From AM-0621 sp964386705 (GTDB lineage: Bacteria; Planctomycetota; Planctomycetia; Planctomycetales; Planctomycetaceae), in assembly GCA_964386705.1 (NCBI GenBank), contig CAYLTY010000001.1:57854-121853 (forward strand): a DNA stretch of 64,000 nucleotides, given 5' to 3'. A program made the position numbers and the translations under genes. Shown piece after piece: positions 16,192 to 24,326 of this stretch (the stretch's first letter is position 1; the number at the start of each line of letters is the position of its first letter). The notes under the pieces are model-generated. The model did not search any database and was not told where the DNA came from. It saw only the letters and a program-made list of their open reading frames with translations.

Positions 16192-17145
16192 ATGAGTCAT
16201 TCATTGCTGGATGAACCGACGGCGGCATCACTTCACCGTGTTACCGCTGCGGAACGCCTAAAGGACACGATGGCTGCTGCGCGGTTGAGTTTCACCTGGC
16301 TCGGCACGCGAAAGTCGCTCACCGTTGAGCAGAAGAATCAGGCCGCAGATTCGTTTGGTGCCGAAGGCAAGTTCTTGTCGGCGGGCAAGAAGTTGCTCGA
16401 TACGGCGCACCCGGCCTTCAAGGCCGTCACGGCGATTAAAGGCCGGTGCCAAAGTTACTGGCGCGGCGTTTCATTGCCGTATCCGGAACCCGGAATACGG
16501 CTCATTCCCCAGAAAACGATCAGTGACTTCGACCGGCAGATCGAGGGCTTTCGCGAAGAACTGCTCGCTGCGGTAGAACAACTGGACCATCACTACAGCG
16601 AACTCCGCGACGCTGCACGCCGCCGCTTGGGTGATTTGTTCGACGCTTCCGACTATCCCAGCACGCTGATCGGGCTATTCGGGATCGAGCATGAATATCC
16701 CTCGGTTGAACCTCCGGACTATCTGCGTCAGCTCAATCCAGCGCTCTACGAGCAGGAATGTCAGCGTGTGCAGGCGCGGTTCGATGAGGCCGTCCAACTC
16801 GCCGAGCAAGCCTTCACGGAGGAGTTGTCGCGACTCATCGAACATCTCGGGGAACGTCTCAGCGGTGATAGCGATGGCAAGCCTAAGGTCTTTCGTGATT
16901 CTGTCGTCAGCAACTTGTCTGAGTTCTTCACGCGCTTTGGCAGCTTGAATGTCCGTTCGAATGAGCAACTGGACGACTTGGTTCAGCGCGCGCAGCGACT
17001 GCTCAGCGGCGTTGAGCCGCAACAGCTCCGCGACAACGCATCGCTCCGGCAACGGTTAGCCACGCAGTTGTCGGGCGTGCAATCGTCGCTTGACGGTTTG
17101 ATGGTGGACCGACCCCGTCGCAACATCCTGCGCCGGCCGCGCTAG
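16192..17145 (+). CDS. Conserved protein of unknown function, helical
   Basis: The ATG at 16192 follows a GAAAGGA ribosome-binding site and gives 317 residues. The protein is mostly helical, with charged heptad-like stretches in the C-terminal half (FDEAVQLAEQAFTEELSRL, LDDLVQRAQRLLSG), consistent with coiled coil. The layout recalls plasmid or phage proteins of the DUF3150 type, but I cannot confirm that family. It is the first gene after a terminator and is followed at 9 bases by the next small gene, so it likely heads the second transcription unit of this module. Confidence 0.7.
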   Translation: MSHSLLDEPTAASLHRVTAAERLKDTMAAARLSFTWLGTRKSLTVEQKNQAADSFGAEGKFLSAGKKLLDTAHPAFKAVTAIKGRCQSYWRGVSLPYPEPGIRLIPQKTISDFDRQIEGFREELLAAVEQLDHHYSELRDAARRRLGDLFDASDYPSTLIGLFGIEHEYPSVEPPDYLRQLNPALYEQECQRVQARFDEAVQLAEQAFTEELSRLIEHLGERLSGDSDGKPKVFRDSVVSNLSEFFTRFGSLNVRSNEQLDDLVQRAQRLLSGVEPQQLRDNASLRQRLATQLSGVQSSLDGLMVDRPRRNILRRPR

Positions 17146-17154
17146 GAGGCCGTT

Positions 17155-17400
17155 GTGGAATTGATCATTGAAGCCAGCGGCCATGTCCGCTGCGTCTATA
17201 GCGAAGACATTGATCTTGGTCTGCTGGGCCAGTTGTCGATCCGTCGCGGCTCGCACGTCGAGCCCACGGCGGATGGTCAATGGACGGCCGATCTTTCTCC
17301 CGTGAACGGACCGGTCCTCGGACCATTCACGCTGCGGACTGAGGCTTTGGCGGCCGAGATTGCTTGGCTGCACGCCAACTGGTTGAGTCCGCCTGCCTAA
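17155..17400 (+). CDS. Small conserved protein of unknown function
   Basis: The 81-residue protein starts at GTG 17155, just after AGGAGGC. It is beta-rich with an N-terminal MELIIEASGHVRCVYSEDID and a conserved-looking LGPFTLRTEALAAEIAWL near the end. No catalytic motif is visible. It sits nine bases after the 317-residue protein and is probably co-expressed with it. Confidence 0.65.
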   Translation: MELIIEASGHVRCVYSEDIDLGLLGQLSIRRGSHVEPTADGQWTADLSPVNGPVLGPFTLRTEALAAEIAWLHANWLSPPA

Positions 17401-17494
17401 ACACGTTGCTTTGAGTGTGACTCGCATGCGCGAGGCGGTTTGTGTTCTTCACGACCGCCTCGTCGGGCGGTCGTCCCTTCTTCTGGAGACTGAC

Positions 17495-17731
17495 ATGCCT
17501 GGATGTAACTCGCTTCAACAAGACCTCGATCGCGATGTGGCGCTCGCCACCGGCGAAGACTTGGACGTCATTCGCAGCCGAGGTTTCTCACTGCTCGATC
17601 TGAGCAATCACGACTTCGATCCGGAGCCAGATCAGCTCGTGCCGCACATGATCGATTGGGATGATCTAGAGCAGGATCGTTCCGCCGATGTGGCGTGCTT
17701 GCCGCTGACCTCTTTGCGCTGGGTGGGCTGA
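17495..17731 (+). CDS. Small acidic protein of unknown function
   Basis: The ATG at 17495 follows TTCTGGAGACTGAC (ribosome-binding site GGAG) and gives 78 residues. The protein is acidic (LDVIRSRGFSLLDLSNHDFD, HMIDWDDLEQD) with no recognised domain. A good ribosome-binding site and its position in the co-directional run support it. Confidence 0.6.
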   Translation: MPGCNSLQQDLDRDVALATGEDLDVIRSRGFSLLDLSNHDFDPEPDQLVPHMIDWDDLEQDRSADVACLPLTSLRWVG

Positions 17732-17771
17732 AGAGGTCAATTATCGAGAGAGACGACAACGCCTCGCCCGC

Positions 17772-17981
17772 TTGGAAGCGGGCAGTGAGCAGTACGTCGC
17801 GTTCTGTGGGCTCATCAGCCTCATCGCGTTCTGCGTGCTGGGCTGGCCCGCGCTTATCGCGTGGGTCGGCCTCGCATGGGCCATGCAGCAGTATCGCCAG
17901 GTCATGCGGCGGACGATCCGTCGCCCGCCTTCCTCGAAACCCTATTCCCATCACCCTCGCCGCCGGAGCCGTCATGATTGA
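17772..17981 (+). CDS. Small membrane protein of unknown function
   Basis: From a TTG at 17772 this frame gives 69 residues with two close hydrophobic segments (FCGLISLIAFCVLGWPALIA, then WVGLAWAM) and a basic C-terminal tail. The frame stays open upstream to about 17705 without an ATG. If real it either uses TTG or is coupled to the upstream gene. It overlaps the start of the sliding-clamp-like gene by eight bases. Confidence 0.4.
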   Translation: MEAGSEQYVAFCGLISLIAFCVLGWPALIAWVGLAWAMQQYRQVMRRTIRRPPSSKPYSHHPRRRSRHD

Positions 17982-19410
17982 ATTGACTCGTCAACAATTA
18001 CTTGTATTGCGCAGCACTATCCGGCAGGCGTTGGGCCTGACCGGGAGCCGTCGGGCAACGTGCTGCGTGACCTTCAAGACCACGTCTGAAGAGCTGTTGA
18101 TTTCAGCTCAGCACGGACAGATCGCGATGACCTGGTGCGTCCCTGGGCAATATCAGCCAGGTTGCTTTGCGCTGCCGATGGAGGCTCTGGCCACTTGTGA
18201 AGGCCGCCAGCAGGACGTCGTCCGCATCGAACGATCCGGTGAAGTGGCAACCCTGCGTTGGCACGATGCCGGTATTCCTCAATCGGCCGAGTATGCTTTA
18301 GTGGAACCAGCCGTCATCCCAGAGGCCGGAGCTGAATTCAGTGACGTGGGACACGAATTTCTTGCCGCAATGGCCGAAGCCAGTGCTACGACGGAAAGTG
18401 GGTCCTTGCGTTATGCGTTGAGCTACATCCGTTTGAGAGGTAGTGACGGTCAGATCGCTGCAACGGATAGTCGGCAGGCATTGCTTCAGTACGGTTTTCA
18501 GCTCCCGTGGGAAGATACCGTCTTGGTTCCAGCCACCGACGCCTTTAACGCCCGGGTGATTCGCCGGGCAGCAGCCGTATCACTGGCCAGAACTGAAGGC
18601 TGGGTGTTCTTGAGGGCCGACGCCTGGACTATCGCGCTTCAGATCGAGAAAGAACGTCGTTTCCCGGACATCGACGCTCAGTTGCCGGAAGTCAGTGCTG
18701 CACAAACAACATTGATTCTTACAGAAAGCGATGCTGGGTACTTCGTTTGTGCCGCCAGTCGACTGCCCGGCGCTGATGACTCATGCTCACCGCTGACCTT
18801 GGACTTGAATGGTGCGGTGGTCGTACGTGCTAAGGCTGAAGATCAGCCCGCAGCCACCGAGTTGCGACTCAGCAACTCCCACAAGCAGGGCGACGAACTG
18901 CAAGTGAGCAGTGATCGAGCTTATCTCAAGCGGGCTGTTGAACTCGGCTTTCGCGAGATCCATTTGCGCGACGCCGTCGCACCGGCCTTCTGTCGCTCTG
19001 ACCGCCGGGCCTACCTGTGGGCTTTGCTCGGCAAAGATGCCGTGCTGAAGCGGGGCGAAAACGCGACCCGAATCGAATCACCGATGGCCGAGCGAGCGAC
19101 TCCAGCAATGAGTCGCGAGTTGCCTGCGGATCCTGTGATGCCAGCAGCTTCCACGCTTTTGTCAGCGAATCCTATTTCAGTGAGGGCTGCTCCAAGTGCA
19201 GCAACGGAACCAACGCTTGAATCCGCTCAGCCACAGGCCAAGTCATTGCCGGTCCTCATTGCAGAGGGCGAAGCTCTCAGGGCAACACTCCGCGAAGTGC
19301 TGGTCAAGACCAGAGCGCTGGTCGCCGGGTTAAGGCAACAGCACCGGCACTCCGATGCGAAGCGACCTAGGCGCACCTCACAACGAACGCTCGCTGTCAG
19401 CGAATGCTGA
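17974..19410 (+). CDS. Divergent sliding-clamp (DnaN-like) protein with C-terminal extension
   Basis: The ATG at 17974 gives 478 residues. The first 350 or so follow the three-domain pattern of bacterial beta clamps. Domain 1 ends in a LRWHDAGIPQSAEYALV strand. Domain 2 has IAATDSRQALLQYGF, comparable to the ATDGHRLA motif, and RRFPDIDAQLPE, comparable to FPD..RVLP. Domain 3 has VSSDRAYLKRAVELGFREI. No more than distant similarity to replicative DnaN is expected. About 120 residues of low-complexity Ala/Pro/Ser sequence and a basic tail are added at the end. It may be a clamp or clamp decoy serving the nuclease encoded downstream. The clamp call is by reading, not by search. Confidence 0.62.
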   Translation: MIELTRQQLLVLRSTIRQALGLTGSRRATCCVTFKTTSEELLISAQHGQIAMTWCVPGQYQPGCFALPMEALATCEGRQQDVVRIERSGEVATLRWHDAGIPQSAEYALVEPAVIPEAGAEFSDVGHEFLAAMAEASATTESGSLRYALSYIRLRGSDGQIAATDSRQALLQYGFQLPWEDTVLVPATDAFNARVIRRAAAVSLARTEGWVFLRADAWTIALQIEKERRFPDIDAQLPEVSAAQTTLILTESDAGYFVCAASRLPGADDSCSPLTLDLNGAVVVRAKAEDQPAATELRLSNSHKQGDELQVSSDRAYLKRAVELGFREIHLRDAVAPAFCRSDRRAYLWALLGKDAVLKRGENATRIESPMAERATPAMSRELPADPVMPAASTLLSANPISVRAAPSAATEPTLESAQPQAKSLPVLIAEGEALRATLREVLVKTRALVAGLRQQHRHSDAKRPRRTSQRTLAVSEC

Positions 19411-19467
19411 CCCCGTGGCATGTGTCTCACGTACTTCTTCCCAATGACTCCTAGGGGAGCCCACTCG

Positions 19468-19659
19468 ATGCTCACGTTGCGCGAACTTGCCACGGCGTTG
19501 GCTGCCTTGGCCTTTTGGAAGGACGAGATCACCCAGAGCGGCGACTTCTCGGCACGCCCTTATCTGAGAGCGGTTGGAATGCCAGAAGCTCAACCGCTGA
19601 CGGCCGACGAGATTGATCAATTGTCGGCGAAGTTGCGGTTCCTAATTACCGATCCGTAG
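19468..19659 (+). CDS. Small protein of unknown function
   Basis: The ATG at 19468 follows an AGGGGAG ribosome-binding site and gives 63 residues beginning MLTLRELATALAALAFWKDE and ending in a short helical TADEIDQLSAKLRFLI. No domain is recognised. It lies between the clamp-like gene and the 160-residue gene in the same direction and is probably part of the operon. Confidence 0.6.
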   Translation: MLTLRELATALAALAFWKDEITQSGDFSARPYLRAVGMPEAQPLTADEIDQLSAKLRFLITDP

Positions 19660-19717
19660 CGAACAGCAATCGCGCAATCCTTGATCAACAGAATCCATCT
19701 CGAAAGGACAATTTACG

Positions 19718-20200
19718 ATGCCACTGCGACTGCACACTGGTCTGTCGAAGAAAATTGGCCTACCCGACTATGGCTCGTTAGGAGCCAGCGTGAATCTGGA
19801 ACTCGAACTAGATTCGGCAGCCGTCGGCGATCCCGAACGGTTGCGGCAACACGTGCGTCACCTGTTCGGACTTGCCAAGGCGTCGGTCGAGGAAGAGCTG
19901 CATCAGCAGCAGGCAGCTCTGCCGAGTACCAGCCGAAGGGGGCAAAGTGATACTTCACGCGTTACCCCCGCTGATTCCGCGTCTGGTACACAGCGCCCGT
20001 CGCGCCGTTCAAACGGTCGCACGGCTACGCAATCGCAAGTGAGAGCGATCAAGGCGATTGCGAACCGTCTACGGCTGGACCTCGCACCCCAATTGGAACA
20101 GTACGGGGTTCGAATTGCGGATGAACTCAGTGTCCAGCAAGCATCTGAATTGATTGACGAGCTCAACACCCAGCCAGCAGGTGTAGGAGGCCGTCGATGA
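19718..20200 (+). CDS. Conserved partner protein of the Cas4/RecB-like nuclease
   Basis: The 160-residue protein has two conserved-looking ends joined by a Ser/Thr/Arg-rich linker (about 70-102). The N-terminal part starts LRLHTGLSKKIGLPDYGSLG, and the C-terminal part is the helical TQSQVRAIKAIANRL followed by VQQASELIDELN. I recall the C-terminal motif in proteins next to recombination genes but know no function. Its stop overlaps the nuclease ATG (ATGA), so the two are translationally coupled and likely act together. Confidence 0.7.
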   Translation: MPLRLHTGLSKKIGLPDYGSLGASVNLELELDSAAVGDPERLRQHVRHLFGLAKASVEEELHQQQAALPSTSRRGQSDTSRVTPADSASGTQRPSRRSNGRTATQSQVRAIKAIANRLRLDLAPQLEQYGVRIADELSVQQASELIDELNTQPAGVGGRR

Positions 20201-21021
20201 TTGCACCGGCTGATCCCAAGCAAGCCGACCAGCGATCATTGATACGCCGCGATTACATCAGCCACTCAGCCATCGGCACCTATCAACAGTGCCCGCTCAG
20301 GTACTACTTCAAGTACGTCGAGGGATTGGAAGAAAAGTTCACGACCGCCAGCTTGGCTTTGGGCGGCGCCATTCATCATGCCGTTGAGTTTCACTTCAAT
20401 GAACTGCTGGCTGGGAACTCGCCGCCGGATCAAGACGCGCTACTGAGTGTCTTTTGGGAAGGCTGGCAGCTGCGGCGCAGCACCACTGCCATTCGCTTCG
20501 GGAAGAGGGAGGATCTCGACTCGATCGGCCAGACGGCTGACCGTGTGCTAGCCGCCTTTCGTGTGAGTGATTTTGCACGCCCAGCAGGCAGGATCCTCGG
20601 CGTTGAGGAAGAACTGCGGCGACCGTTGATCCCAGGATTGCCCGATATCCTCGGACGCGTTGATCTGATCATCGAAACGAACGACGCGTTGCGGATTATC
20701 GACCTCAAGACGGCGAGGTCGCGGTGGTCTTCAGGGCAGGCTGAACGCGCCGGGGAGCAACTCTTGCTGTATGCAGCACTGGCGAACGACCTGGTGCCAC
20801 GTAAGCCGATCCGGCTGGAATTCGCAGTGGTGACGAAATCGGCCAGCCCTACAGTGGAATGTCTTCCCGTGGGGCTCAATCAGGTACGCACTGAACGCAC
20901 CCAGCGGACCATGCAAGTGGTTTGGTCCGCGATCCAATCTCAGTTGTTCTACCCCGCGCCATCTCTCTTGGCCTGTCCCGGTTGCTCATTCCGGCAGGAG
21001 TGCGAGGCGTGGCAGGGATGA
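20197..21021 (+). CDS. PD-(D/E)XK nuclease, Cas4/RecB-like, with Fe-S cysteines
   Basis: The 274-residue protein shows the RecB/Cas4/AddB-like nuclease pattern: SHSAIGTYQQCPLRYYFKY with Cys32, GGAIHHAVEFHF, a central GRVDLI acidic residue and IIDLKTAR (the D-x-K of the active site). A C-terminal Cys triad sits at residues 260, 263 and 269 (CPGCSFRQEC). Four cysteines in this layout normally hold a 4Fe-4S cluster. Such enzymes are DNA exonucleases in repair, recombination or defence. It closes the module with a coupled partner and lies two genes after the clamp-like protein. Confidence 0.88.
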   Translation: MIAPADPKQADQRSLIRRDYISHSAIGTYQQCPLRYYFKYVEGLEEKFTTASLALGGAIHHAVEFHFNELLAGNSPPDQDALLSVFWEGWQLRRSTTAIRFGKREDLDSIGQTADRVLAAFRVSDFARPAGRILGVEEELRRPLIPGLPDILGRVDLIIETNDALRIIDLKTARSRWSSGQAERAGEQLLLYAALANDLVPRKPIRLEFAVVTKSASPTVECLPVGLNQVRTERTQRTMQVVWSAIQSQLFYPAPSLLACPGCSFRQECEAWQG

Positions 21022-21044
21022 CCTCTTAATAGGAGACCAGAAGC

Positions 21045-21170
21045 ATGTCGTTACTGATGCTCTGCGCGTTCGTCGCCCTGGCCATCAAAGCCTACGCGAC
21101 AGGTAAACGAACTGGCTCAAAGGGTGGGTTCCGCGCCGGGTGGCGACGGGGCCGCGACTCGGCGATGTAG
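21045..21170 (+). CDS. 41-residue small membrane protein
   Basis: After AATAGGAGACC the ATG at 21045 encodes 41 residues: one hydrophobic helix (SLLMLCAFVALAIKAYA) followed by a Gly/Arg-rich basic tail ending at TAG 21168-21170. The good ribosome-binding site and the terminator just after it suggest a real last gene of the operon. Function unknown. Confidence 0.55.
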   Translation: MSLLMLCAFVALAIKAYATGKRTGSKGGFRAGWRRGRDSAM

Positions 21171-21217
21171 CGAGCAGCGACCCTTCGGGGAACCCTGGTC
21201 TGAACCCGGCTCTGACA

Positions 21218-21263
21218 GCATCGGGGCGGGCTCGGGAGCCCGCCCCGATGCGGCCTTCTTTTA
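21218..21263 (+). terminator. Intrinsic terminator closing the DUF1257/clamp module
   Basis: GCATCGGGGCGGGCTC (21218-21233) and its perfect reverse complement (21236-21251) are separated by two bases and followed by GGCCTTCTTTT. This is a very strong GC-rich hairpin with a T-rich tail, 48 bases after the 41-residue gene. Confidence 0.92.
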
Positions 21264-22999
21264 GCTATTGGAGAGCATGAGGAGACAACCAACGTGGACC
21301 CTCTCGGATAATTGCCCCCGCAACCACTCGCACAAGGCCCCGCAAAGACCCACGCAGCGAGGGGGTTCGTCAAGCCCTCAGCAGCCTTCTCATACATCCC
21401 GCCTGCCCCCGCGGGGCCCTCTCTCGTCCTCGTTCGGCGGTCCCTTGGGGACTGCGTGCTGCGATGGTTCACGGTGCGGCGCTCAGAGAATTCGCCGAGG
21501 GGCCGTTTAGGATGCGATCACTGGTGCAACGTCCTTCGGCAGCGCACCCATTGTCTCCATTGTGACACTGCTTGGCTTGTAGCGGCTGACGCACGGCCAC
21601 GCCCTGCGCGAAAACCGTGTCGTGGCGCCGACGATCCGACAGCATTCAGCCGGGTTCTAATGGTTGAGGTCGTACGGTGGCCGTCGGTTGCCCCTGACCA
21701 GCCGAACCAAATGCACGTGAGGGGGCGCGTAAGTCGGCGCCACCGTAGGGGGCGCGCTGATCGGGGGACTCGCTCAGCAACAATGCGTAGCTGGGGCGTC
21801 AATACTCCATGCTGGCAAGCGGATGGCTGCCTGAGGCTAAATGCGACTCTGCGTCGGGGCTTCACCCCGAGGAGCGATCCATACGGCGACCGCTTAGAAT
21901 TGCTGCTTTCGAGGCCCCCGGAATTGACTCAAGTATGCCCAAGAATTGAATCTGCTGACGACCCTGCTCGTTGGCATTGAGTGGTGAGTCTGCCGACTCG
22001 CTTTTGGAGCGATGAGTGCGAGCCTCACTCGATCTGCGGTTCGTAGTCACCGGAAATGCCTGGCAGCAGCGTGACCACGACTGCGAAGAACGAACCGCAG
22101 GGACGCCTGACAACGCTGGTCTGGTCACCACCCCGGGAATCCCGTCTGCCGCTACGGCGGTGGATGCTGTAGGTGTTAGTGCGGTGCAGCTGTGGAAGAA
22201 CGCGTGACGCGGACATTCAGAAAGGCTGTCGTGCGAGTGGCTATCGCCAGAAAGCCTTAGGAAATAGTCAGTTGCAGCACATTGGCGTTTAGGGCAATGC
22301 CGCCGTCACATGACAAAACGCTGGATTTTCAGCTTCTGAAGTGGCAGTCGTGGAGTTGAGAACGTCCAAAACTGAACGCTGTAGCGGTGCTTTACCGTGT
22401 CAGGACTCCCGCCTCGACTTGTTCGAAGTGAGCCAAAGGGGCGCGTAAGGCAGCGCTGTAGGGAGGAGGCACGCGAGGAGCGAAATCGGCACCTCCTTGA
22501 CTGGTGGGCCGAACTTATGCCGCAACACGCACCGTACTCACCACTGAGCGTGAGACTCATTCGAGGCCCCGACACCACCACGCGGTCTCAGTACTCCGAG
22601 GAGGGCTTCAGCGGGATCTCTTGGCTCGGCTCGCCCTGGGTGAGGCCGGAACTCGGAACGGCGCCGAATCTGCTGGCGGAGCTTGCCGCAGGCCCCTTAC
22701 TCGCAACTCGTGAGTCGAACTCGAAGCCTGCTCGTGGACAAGCCGACGTTCCATAAGCAATCGGATCATCTTTGCCGACCAGATACTCAGCCGCGAGATT
22801 TGGAATCGTCTGCGAAGGGGCATGACTTTAAGCGTAGAGACGTTCAGCGGCACTCCAGCAGGGTTTACCCGTCCAATTGGGGTAACGATCTAAAGGCCGC
22901 GAAGACGCCGTGAAATTACCTCTTCATACCGTAAGAAACATGTGAGCATCGGCTGCATGTTTCTGATGTGTGGTCAGCTGTCGTGAAGGCCACTACCAG
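21264..22999. other. 1.7 kb gene-poor, probably decayed DNA
   Basis: Open frames occur on both strands, but none has a recognisable domain, a good ribosome-binding site or natural composition. Two stretches resemble each other (a GGGGCGCGTAAG box near 21722 and one near 22439). A 9-base inverted repeat (AGAAACATG / CATGTTTCT) sits at 22934-22964, just past the 3' end of the neighbouring minus-strand gene. I see no RNA gene. Confidence 0.5.
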
Positions 23000-23569
23000 C
23001 TAAGCACCCATTTGTTGGTCTTTCTGAGTCATTCCCACCAACTCAAACCCCAGCTTAGTAATTGCCAGACGGTACAATTGCTGTAAGGCTGATCGAAGCT
23101 CTACAGCCTCGGGGTCAGTGAAGCTCCGACGCCGGCGTAACGCCTTGATCGAAGCCTCAACTGACCGCAACATCCCCACCGGCGCTCGCCTGTGGGCAGA
23201 ATGATTGGACGGCTTTTCACTCGTAACCAACTCACGGACCTTATGCCAGGATGTGGCAGTCGGCTCGCTTTGCTGGAAGGTCTCAAAGGACTCGTACTGA
23301 TGAGCAAACCGGCGCATCCGAGAGATGTCCGATTTGTCGAGGTTCAATTCCTTCGAAACCCGCTGGATAGTTCCTTGACCGTACGATTGGCGTACTGTGG
23401 GCACTCCCAGCTTCTGATTAAGAAGCACTCCCATCTCATACCGCACCTTCAAGTCGCGAAGTCGATGAGGAATCCAGATTACTCGAAGAGCTTCGAGCAA
23501 CGCGTCTTCTTCAGCGACGTGTTGATGAAGGTGATCTTGGTTTGACGTCGACGCATTCAACTCGTTCAT
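23000..23569 (-). CDS. Unknown protein with DUF1016-N-like helical domain
   Basis: The ATG at 23569 follows AAGGAGTTCGA, giving 189 residues. A longer frame to 23632 lacks such a site. The pattern RYEMGVLLNQKLG, then YGQGTIQRVSKELNLDKSDI, then SRMRRFAHQYESFETF resembles the N-terminal helical domain of YhcG/DUF1016 proteins, which precedes a nuclease domain in full-length members. No nuclease domain is present here. It might be a stand-alone DNA-binding or regulatory protein. The family link is tentative. Confidence 0.6.
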   Translation of the reverse strand: MNELNASTSNQDHLHQHVAEEDALLEALRVIWIPHRLRDLKVRYEMGVLLNQKLGVPTVRQSYGQGTIQRVSKELNLDKSDISRMRRFAHQYESFETFQQSEPTATSWHKVRELVTSEKPSNHSAHRRAPVGMLRSVEASIKALRRRRSFTDPEAVELRSALQQLYRLAITKLGFELVGMTQKDQQMGA

Positions 23570-24054
23570 TCGAACTCCTTGAGGCGTCTTCGCAGCGGCA
23601 TTCATCATCGGGCGTACATACTGACCTGTCAAAGGAAACTAGAGCCACGCGTTTGTTGACGGTCGTCAACAATGGCAGTCAATCTCGCCGGAGACGAGCG
23701 AAGTTCCAGCGGTTCTTATTTACCGTGCGCACGCGCAGTCAAAAGTCTCTCTCGCGTACCAACTGACCAACAGCCCGGCATGCACCACGCCTGTAGCTCG
23801 CTCACGCGTTTGTCACCGTTAAGAAGACGAATCTTATCCATTTGACAAGCGATAGGTCACTTCCCCCCTCGGGTAATCTCCAACTCAACTCGAATGGGAT
23901 GATCCTTCTCGCCAAATGGATTTCGTCTCAACATTTTCACACCAAGGGGTGTTGGGGTGCGACATGTTCACATGACGCACCGCCCACCAACAACCCTTGT
24001 GGGGTTTTGGTGGGTCTCTCGTGAGTCACCAAAAGATTAGAAAACCAAGGGCTT

Positions 24055-24150
24055 TTCTGCGAGTTCGAGAAGTTGAATCCGCACTTTCACGACCATTTGC
24101 GTTTTGAATCCGCAGTTGTTTGTCCATTCTGCGAGCTGAATCCGCAGTCA
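24055..24150. repeat. Triple GAATCCGCA repeat, likely remnant IS21-family end
   Basis: GAATCCGCA occurs at 24075, 24106 and 24138, spaced 31-32 bases, each preceded by a variant of TCTGCGAG. Multiple short terminal repeats of this sort, often with TGCGGATTC, are typical of IS21-family ends, where they bind transposase. No istA or istB gene is nearby, so this would be a leftover end. The family assignment comes from memory of such ends. Confidence 0.45.
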
Positions 24151-24288
24151 ATTGCCCACAATTGGCCGAGAAGGACTCTCCCTCAGGGCTGATCTCGCGT
24201 CAGATAACTCGGTTCCAGCGGGCTATTTAGGCCGCGTTCAAATGACACCGCAGTCAGCATCATACCATGAGGTGGCTCCGTGCAGGGT

Positions 24289-24323
24289 TGGCCTGCTGGT
24301 GGTTTCTGTACCAGTCGTAATGA
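24289..24323 (+). repeat. 35-base dispersed repeat, copy 1
   Basis: TGGCCTGCTGGTGGTTTCTG, then TACCAGTCGTAATGAG, recurs with a few mismatches at 44078-44112 in the same orientation. This copy lies directly beyond the 3' end of the IS3 orfB. Its nature is unknown; it could be an element end or a small repeat family. Confidence 0.7.
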
Positions 24324-24326
24324 GAG

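Larger units (their letters stand above)
23570..24326. other. Intergenic DNA with short repeats, no gene
   Basis: No convincing gene lies between the DUF1016-like gene and the IS remnant. The region holds an imperfect hairpin at 23983-24014, three spaced GAATCCGCA repeats (24075-24146) and one copy of a 35-base dispersed repeat (24289-24323), which are listed separately. Confidence 0.55.

Noticed and set aside
21312..21980. 222-residue plus frame in the gene-poor stretch
   Set aside because: Pro/Arg-rich with no recognisable domain or ribosome-binding site, and competing frames lie on the other strand.
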